A stretch of DNA of 64,000 bases from Gangjinia marincola. GTDB lineage: Bacteria > Bacteroidota > Bacteroidia > Flavobacteriales > Flavobacteriaceae. Both the position numbers and the translations under genes were made by a program. The notes below the pieces were generated by a model. The model made no database searches and was not told the origin of the DNA. It saw nothing but the letters and a program-made list of their open reading frames with translations. The first letter of the stretch is position 1. Each line of letters starts with the position of its first letter. Below are positions 60,232 through 64,000 of the stretch, piece by piece. The stretch covers positions 1 through 64,000 of the forward strand of contig NZ_BAAAFG010000013.1 in assembly GCF_039523415.1 (NCBI RefSeq), read 5' to 3'.

Positions 60232-62178
60232 TTAATGATTAAATTGTTTAACAGTGGATTGAACTTCGTCGTGAATGAGCTTAGCAAAAGCTTCACCACT
60301 CATTTCTCCTAAATCCTCTCCTCCATGTTTACGTACACTAACTGTACCGTTTTGCTCTTCTGTCTCACCTACAATCAACATATACGGGATTTTATTTATT
60401 TCTGCTTCCCGTATTTTCTTACCCATGGTCTCACTTCGATGATCCGCAAGGGCGCGAATTTCGTGATTTTCAAGCACATTTGAAACTTTTTTAGCGTAAT
60501 TCTCATATTTCTCGCTAAGAGAGAGTACAATCGCTTGATCAGGCATGAGCCATAGCGGAAGATTCCCACCCGTATGTTCCAATAAAATGGCCACAAAACG
60601 TTCCATACTTCCAAAAGGTGCACGGTGAATCATGACAGGGCGGTGTGACTCATTGTCAGCTCCCGTGTAGCTTAGTTCAAATCGTTCAGGTAGGTTATAA
60701 TCTACTTGTATGGTTCCTAATTGCCAGCTTCGGCCCAAGGCATCTTTTACCATAAAGTCCAGCTTAGGACCATAGAATGCCGCCTCACCTTCTTCAATCA
60801 CATAGTTTAATCCTTTGTCTTTTGCTGCGGAAATGATGGCATTTTCGGCTTTTTCCCAATTCTCGACATCACCAATGTATTTTTCAGGTTTTTTTGGATC
60901 CCGAATGGATACTTGTGTGGTAAAGTCTTCAAAACCTAAGTTTCCGAAGACATACATCACCAGGTCAATCACGTTTTTAAATTCGGCATCCAGCTGATCC
61001 GGCGTACAGAAAATATGCGCGTCATCCTGAGTAAATCCACGAACACGTGATAAACCATGTAATTCTCCACTTTGTTCGTATCTATAAACGGTGCCAAATT
61101 CTGCAAAACGCTTAGGCAAGTCACGGTAGGACCAGGGCTTGCTATTGTACATTTCGCAGTGATGCGGGCAGTTCATTGGCTTGAGCATAAACTCTTCGCC
61201 TTCGTTTGGAGTTTTAATGGCTTGAAAACTATCCTCGCCATATTTAGCATAGTGACCAGAGGTTACATATAATTCTTTGGAGCCAATATGCGGTGAAATC
61301 ACCATTTCATAGCCGGCTTTTTGTTGCGCCTTCTTTAAGAAATCTTCTAGTCTACTTCTTAATGCGGCACCCTTTGGTAACCAAAGTGGGAGACCCTGGC
61401 CAACCTTAGATGAAAAAGTAAATAGTTCTAATTCTTTGCCTAACTTTCTGTGATCTCGCTTTTTGGCTTCTTCCAACAGTTCCAGGTATTCTTTAAGGTC
61501 TTTTTGCTTGGGGAAGGAGATCCCGTAAATACGCGTAAGCTGCGGATTATTCTCATCACCACGCCAATAGGCACCCGCAACATTCATCAACTTGACGGCC
61601 TTTATGATTCCGGTGTTTGGGATATGTCCACCGCGACAGAGGTCTGTAAAGGTATCATGATCACAAAAGGTAATGGTTCCATCTTCCAGATTTTCAATCA
61701 GCTCTACCTTAAATGGATTATTCTCTTTTTTATACAGTTCTAATGCTTCTTTTTTAGTCGCTGATCGCATGCTAAAGTCGTGTTTACCCCGCGCGATCTC
61801 AAGCATTTTATCTTCAATCTTTTTAAAGTCATTTTCTGAAATCGCATGCTCACCAAAATCTACATCGTAGTAAAATCCATTGTCAATAGCTGGTCCAATG
61901 GTGAGCTTACTCCCGGGATATAATTCTTGTATAGCTTGTGCCATCACGTGCGATGAGCTATGCCAAAAGGCCTTTTTACCCTCATCGTCTCTAAAGGTGT
62001 AGAGCACTAATGATCCATCTGTGGTAAGCGGAGTGACGGTTTCAACGGTTTCACCATTAAATCTTGCACTAATGACGTTGCGCGCCAGACCTTCGCTAAT
62101 GCTCTTAGCGACCTCCATAGGTGTTACTCCGGCCTCAAATTGCTTTACGCTACCATCCGGTAGGGTGATGTGGATCAT
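60232..62178 (-). CDS. thrS: Threonyl-tRNA synthetase
   Basis: 648 residues. TGS domain at about 1-60 (MIHITLPDGSVKQFEAGVTPMEVAKSI), editing domain with HSSSHVMAQAIQELYPGSKL, catalytic core with MKPMNCPHHCEMY, RYEQSGELHGLSRVRGFTQDDAHIFC and APFGSMERF, and the anticodon domain (ADHRSETMGKKIREAE). It charges tRNA-Thr. It heads the thrS-infC-rpmI-rplT operon and has a consensus promoter. Confidence 0.98.
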   Translation of the reverse strand: MIHITLPDGSVKQFEAGVTPMEVAKSISEGLARNVISARFNGETVETVTPLTTDGSLVLYTFRDDEGKKAFWHSSSHVMAQAIQELYPGSKLTIGPAIDNGFYYDVDFGEHAISENDFKKIEDKMLEIARGKHDFSMRSATKKEALELYKKENNPFKVELIENLEDGTITFCDHDTFTDLCRGGHIPNTGIIKAVKLMNVAGAYWRGDENNPQLTRIYGISFPKQKDLKEYLELLEEAKKRDHRKLGKELELFTFSSKVGQGLPLWLPKGAALRSRLEDFLKKAQQKAGYEMVISPHIGSKELYVTSGHYAKYGEDSFQAIKTPNEGEEFMLKPMNCPHHCEMYNSKPWSYRDLPKRFAEFGTVYRYEQSGELHGLSRVRGFTQDDAHIFCTPDQLDAEFKNVIDLVMYVFGNLGFEDFTTQVSIRDPKKPEKYIGDVENWEKAENAIISAAKDKGLNYVIEEGEAAFYGPKLDFMVKDALGRSWQLGTIQVDYNLPERFELSYTGADNESHRPVMIHRAPFGSMERFVAILLEHTGGNLPLWLMPDQAIVLSLSEKYENYAKKVSNVLENHEIRALADHRSETMGKKIREAEINKIPYMLIVGETEEQNGTVSVRKHGGEDLGEMSGEAFAKLIHDEVQSTVKQFNH

Positions 62179-62197
62179 ATCTCAAAAAATTAGGGGG

Positions 62198-62228
62198 CAA
62201 AGATAACCCGAATAATTTACCACAACAA
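62198..62228 (-). promoter_or_regulatory. Bacteroidota-type promoter of the thrS operon
   Basis: On the minus strand TTG (62228-62226), a 20-base spacer and TATCTTTG (62205-62198), 19 bases before the thrS ATG. A second TTG three bases further gives a 17-base spacer. Confidence 0.65.
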
Positions 62229-62247
62229 CTCCTATAAATGAGAAAGT

Positions 62248-63576
62248 TTAGTTGTCTGGATAGTACCAAAAAGGGATTTTTGCAATGGTTTTGTGTGTGC
62301 TATCAGAATTACGGTAAGTAATATTTAGAATGTGTTTCCCTTTATTAATAGTGGATATGTCCAAAAATGTTTCATAACCTAGTTGTTCATTATTTTTATT
62401 GGTTACAACGAAATCTCCATAGATGGTATCATTATCTATTGTAGTAGTAATTAAATTCTCGAATTCTTGAAGGTATCTCTTAAGTGAGGGAATAGAATCT
62501 GGGGATTCTATAGATTTTGCATTGAAAGTAATGTGAATACTAGAATTCATTCCTTTCTTTCCAGATCTTTTAAGAAATTTATTTTTTAAAAATAATTGAT
62601 CTTCAATATCTCTGTTATAGTTTATAAATAGCTCTAAATACGGATTGGTTATTACTTTTGAATTTATAGCAGCCTTACTAACTAAATCTCTTTCGGTCTT
62701 TAATTGATCTAAATAATTTGCATTATTGGCATATTCATCTTGCGTAGACATATTACCCACTATATAATCTGATTCGTTGATGTACGTTGTACCTGCAACA
62801 ACCACCAATATAAAAGCTAACAATACACCTATAAGAATTTTTCTTCCAGATTTAAAGTCTAAAAAATTATAGAGTAGGGGTCGATATATAAATGAAAGCG
62901 ATATGTACGAGAATAATTTATATATGGGGAAGTAAATTTTAGAAATAAAATGTTTTTTTTTCAAAATCCCATTACCTAAAAAGTCAATTAAAATAAACAA
63001 GCCCAGAAGAAAATAGGTTACTATTATGGGCGCGATCACAAAATTCAACACATTTTTAGCAAGTACGTTTGTCGTGATAGCAATGAAAAGAGAAGGTATT
63101 ATTAATAAAGTGAAAAAGGATATAAATATAAAGATTAATAGAAAGCTTAGTGCAAATAAGAGGCTGCAATAATCCTCTAGTATAGATATATACTTATCAT
63201 ACGAACCTATTCGCTTTTTTAAATAATTTGTGAACTTATCATTATAATTAAGCGACGTAAAATCAATATCCCCACTAACATACCTTAGACCTAATGCGCC
63301 AATCCATAAACCCCTTAAAACCAAATGAACCAATAGGCTGGTGGTTAAGATATACCATGATATTAATGCTACTGTATAAAAATTACTAATCAAAACTTGA
63401 AATACAGTAGAATCTGATTTATCAAACCATTTTTGGGTTAATACGGGTATTTGATCATGAATTTCAAACAATCCAAAAATCGCGAAACCAGAAATAATAA
63501 GTTCCAGCTGCCAGCTTTCTTGTTGGAGATTATCCAACCACTTTTTAAACTTTTCACTTTTGTAATTCTGTTCCAT
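62248..63576 (-). CDS. Integral membrane protein of unknown function
   Basis: 442 residues. After a short charged N-terminus (LDNLQQESWQLELIISGFAIFGLFE) come about seven hydrophobic segments (about 26-42, 62-88, 140-160, 163-185, 188-205, 225-242, 254-272), then a ~165-residue soluble C-terminal part with beta-rich pieces (HITFNAKSIES, YGDFVVTNKNNEQLGYETFLDI, GKHILNITYR) that would lie outside the cytoplasm. No family recognised and no catalytic motif. It is divergent from the coiled-coil gene at 63679. Confidence 0.78.
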   Translation of the reverse strand: MEQNYKSEKFKKWLDNLQQESWQLELIISGFAIFGLFEIHDQIPVLTQKWFDKSDSTVFQVLISNFYTVALISWYILTTSLLVHLVLRGLWIGALGLRYVSGDIDFTSLNYNDKFTNYLKKRIGSYDKYISILEDYCSLLFALSFLLIFIFISFFTLLIIPSLFIAITTNVLAKNVLNFVIAPIIVTYFLLGLFILIDFLGNGILKKKHFISKIYFPIYKLFSYISLSFIYRPLLYNFLDFKSGRKILIGVLLAFILVVVAGTTYINESDYIVGNMSTQDEYANNANYLDQLKTERDLVSKAAINSKVITNPYLELFINYNRDIEDQLFLKNKFLKRSGKKGMNSSIHITFNAKSIESPDSIPSLKRYLQEFENLITTTIDNDTIYGDFVVTNKNNEQLGYETFLDISTINKGKHILNITYRNSDSTHKTIAKIPFWYYPDN

Positions 63577-63678
63577 GAAGCACTAGTTTACACAATATTA
63601 GTGTAGTTTTTATTGAAATGATACAGTGAACGAAGAAATAAATTATGAATATATTGTTCATTAATTAATTCCATAGGC

Positions 63679-64000
63679 ATGAGTTCATCCAAATCTTACA
63701 TAGTAACTATCGATATGAATGCAGTCATCGCTGCGCTTATCGATATAAATAAAGTGAATCTCGATATCGAACAGTATAGAAATCAACTTTCCAAAAAAAC
63801 CGAACAAAGGACAACCGATTTTGAAAACATGATTGCTAAAATCAATGAGAATTATCACGATGATTTGAAGGAAGATATAGACAAGGTGTTAGAACGTGAA
63901 CAAAAAAAGCTCAAGATGGAGCTTACGGTACAAATGATTGAACATTTAACATTAGTAGAGGCTAAACGAGAAAATATTATGCAGCCTATTCACGATAAAA
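63679..64000 (+). CDS. Coiled-coil-rich protein of unknown function (3' partial)
   Basis: The frame opens with ATG at 63679 and runs to the window end (107 codons): MSSSKSYIVTIDMNAVIAAL, then a charged helical part with heptad-like spacing (QYRNQLSKKTEQRTTDFENMIAKI, DDLKEDIDKVLEREQKKLKMEL). No signal peptide or membrane segment is seen. It could be a cytoplasmic coiled-coil or a phage/structural-like protein; the part shown does not decide. Confidence 0.65.
   Translation, partial: MSSSKSYIVTIDMNAVIAALIDINKVNLDIEQYRNQLSKKTEQRTTDFENMIAKINENYHDDLKEDIDKVLEREQKKLKMELTVQMIEHLTLVEAKRENIMQPIHDK

Overview
The window reads as chromosomal DNA of a marine, yellow/orange-pigmented member of the Flavobacteriaceae (Bacteroidota). 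The evidence is the type IX secretion (T9SS) genes with gliding-motility type C-terminal domains, the Bacteroidota promoter pattern TTTG-N19/20-TAnnTTTG upstream of several genes, very few Shine-Dalgarno sequences, a two-subunit transketolase, an ABA4-like protein, and a carotenoid operon of the saproxanthin/myxol type. No transposase, insertion sequence, prophage or CRISPR array was seen. No gene-free stretch exceeds about 300 bases; the largest opening (38858-39821) holds three tRNA genes and a broken GIY-YIG nuclease gene.

Layout. 1-14621: two tandem modules, each a giant repeat adhesin with a T9SS type B sorting domain, a PorP/SprF-like outer-membrane protein and a PorE-like OmpA lipoprotein/periplasmic protein; the first adhesin is cut by the window edge. 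14708-17380: idi, a QueD/PTPS-family gene, bcp peroxiredoxin, manA and a small conserved gene. 17437-22331: lipoprotein, DUF819 permease, S1/P1 nuclease, DUF2805, DoxX-like, AlkB-like and SRPBCC genes. 22517-27733: an operon of three SurA-like periplasmic folding factors and a MoxR ATPase. 27948-31132: aconitase and a two-repeat lipoprotein.

31231-38857: the carotenoid region, a minus-strand operon of a MerR/B12-type regulator, crtI, crtB, crtZ, crtD, cruF-like and crtY, facing a convergent crtA-like gene. Lycopene made by CrtB/CrtI would be cyclised by CrtY at one end, hydroxylated by CrtZ, and hydrated and desaturated at the other end by CruF and CrtD; the CrtA-like enzyme could add a further oxygen. 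crtE is absent, while idi lies 17 kb away. 39079-39702: tRNA-Leu(GAG), two tRNA-Lys(TTT), a tRNA 3'-end fragment and the GIY-YIG pseudogene.

39822-48701: aroK, a phosphoribosyltransferase, an S4 protein, an FKBP-like lipoprotein with an acidic insertion, a beta-barrel protein, split transketolase, tgt, an LptF/G permease and an EamA transporter. 48761-58826: accA, dnaB, a secreted protein usually labelled asparagine synthetase B, an ABA4-like protein, lhgO, a DUF5723 protein with its partner lipoprotein and a GH13 lipoprotein. 58915-62178: the classical thrS-infC-rpmI-rplT operon, in which infC must start at a non-standard codon (AUA). 62248-64000: a membrane protein of unknown function divergent from a coiled-coil gene cut by the window end.

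Several convergent gene pairs overlap or abut with no terminator, and a 12-13 base motif (GCTTTCGCGGAA) recurs at seven places inside and between genes.
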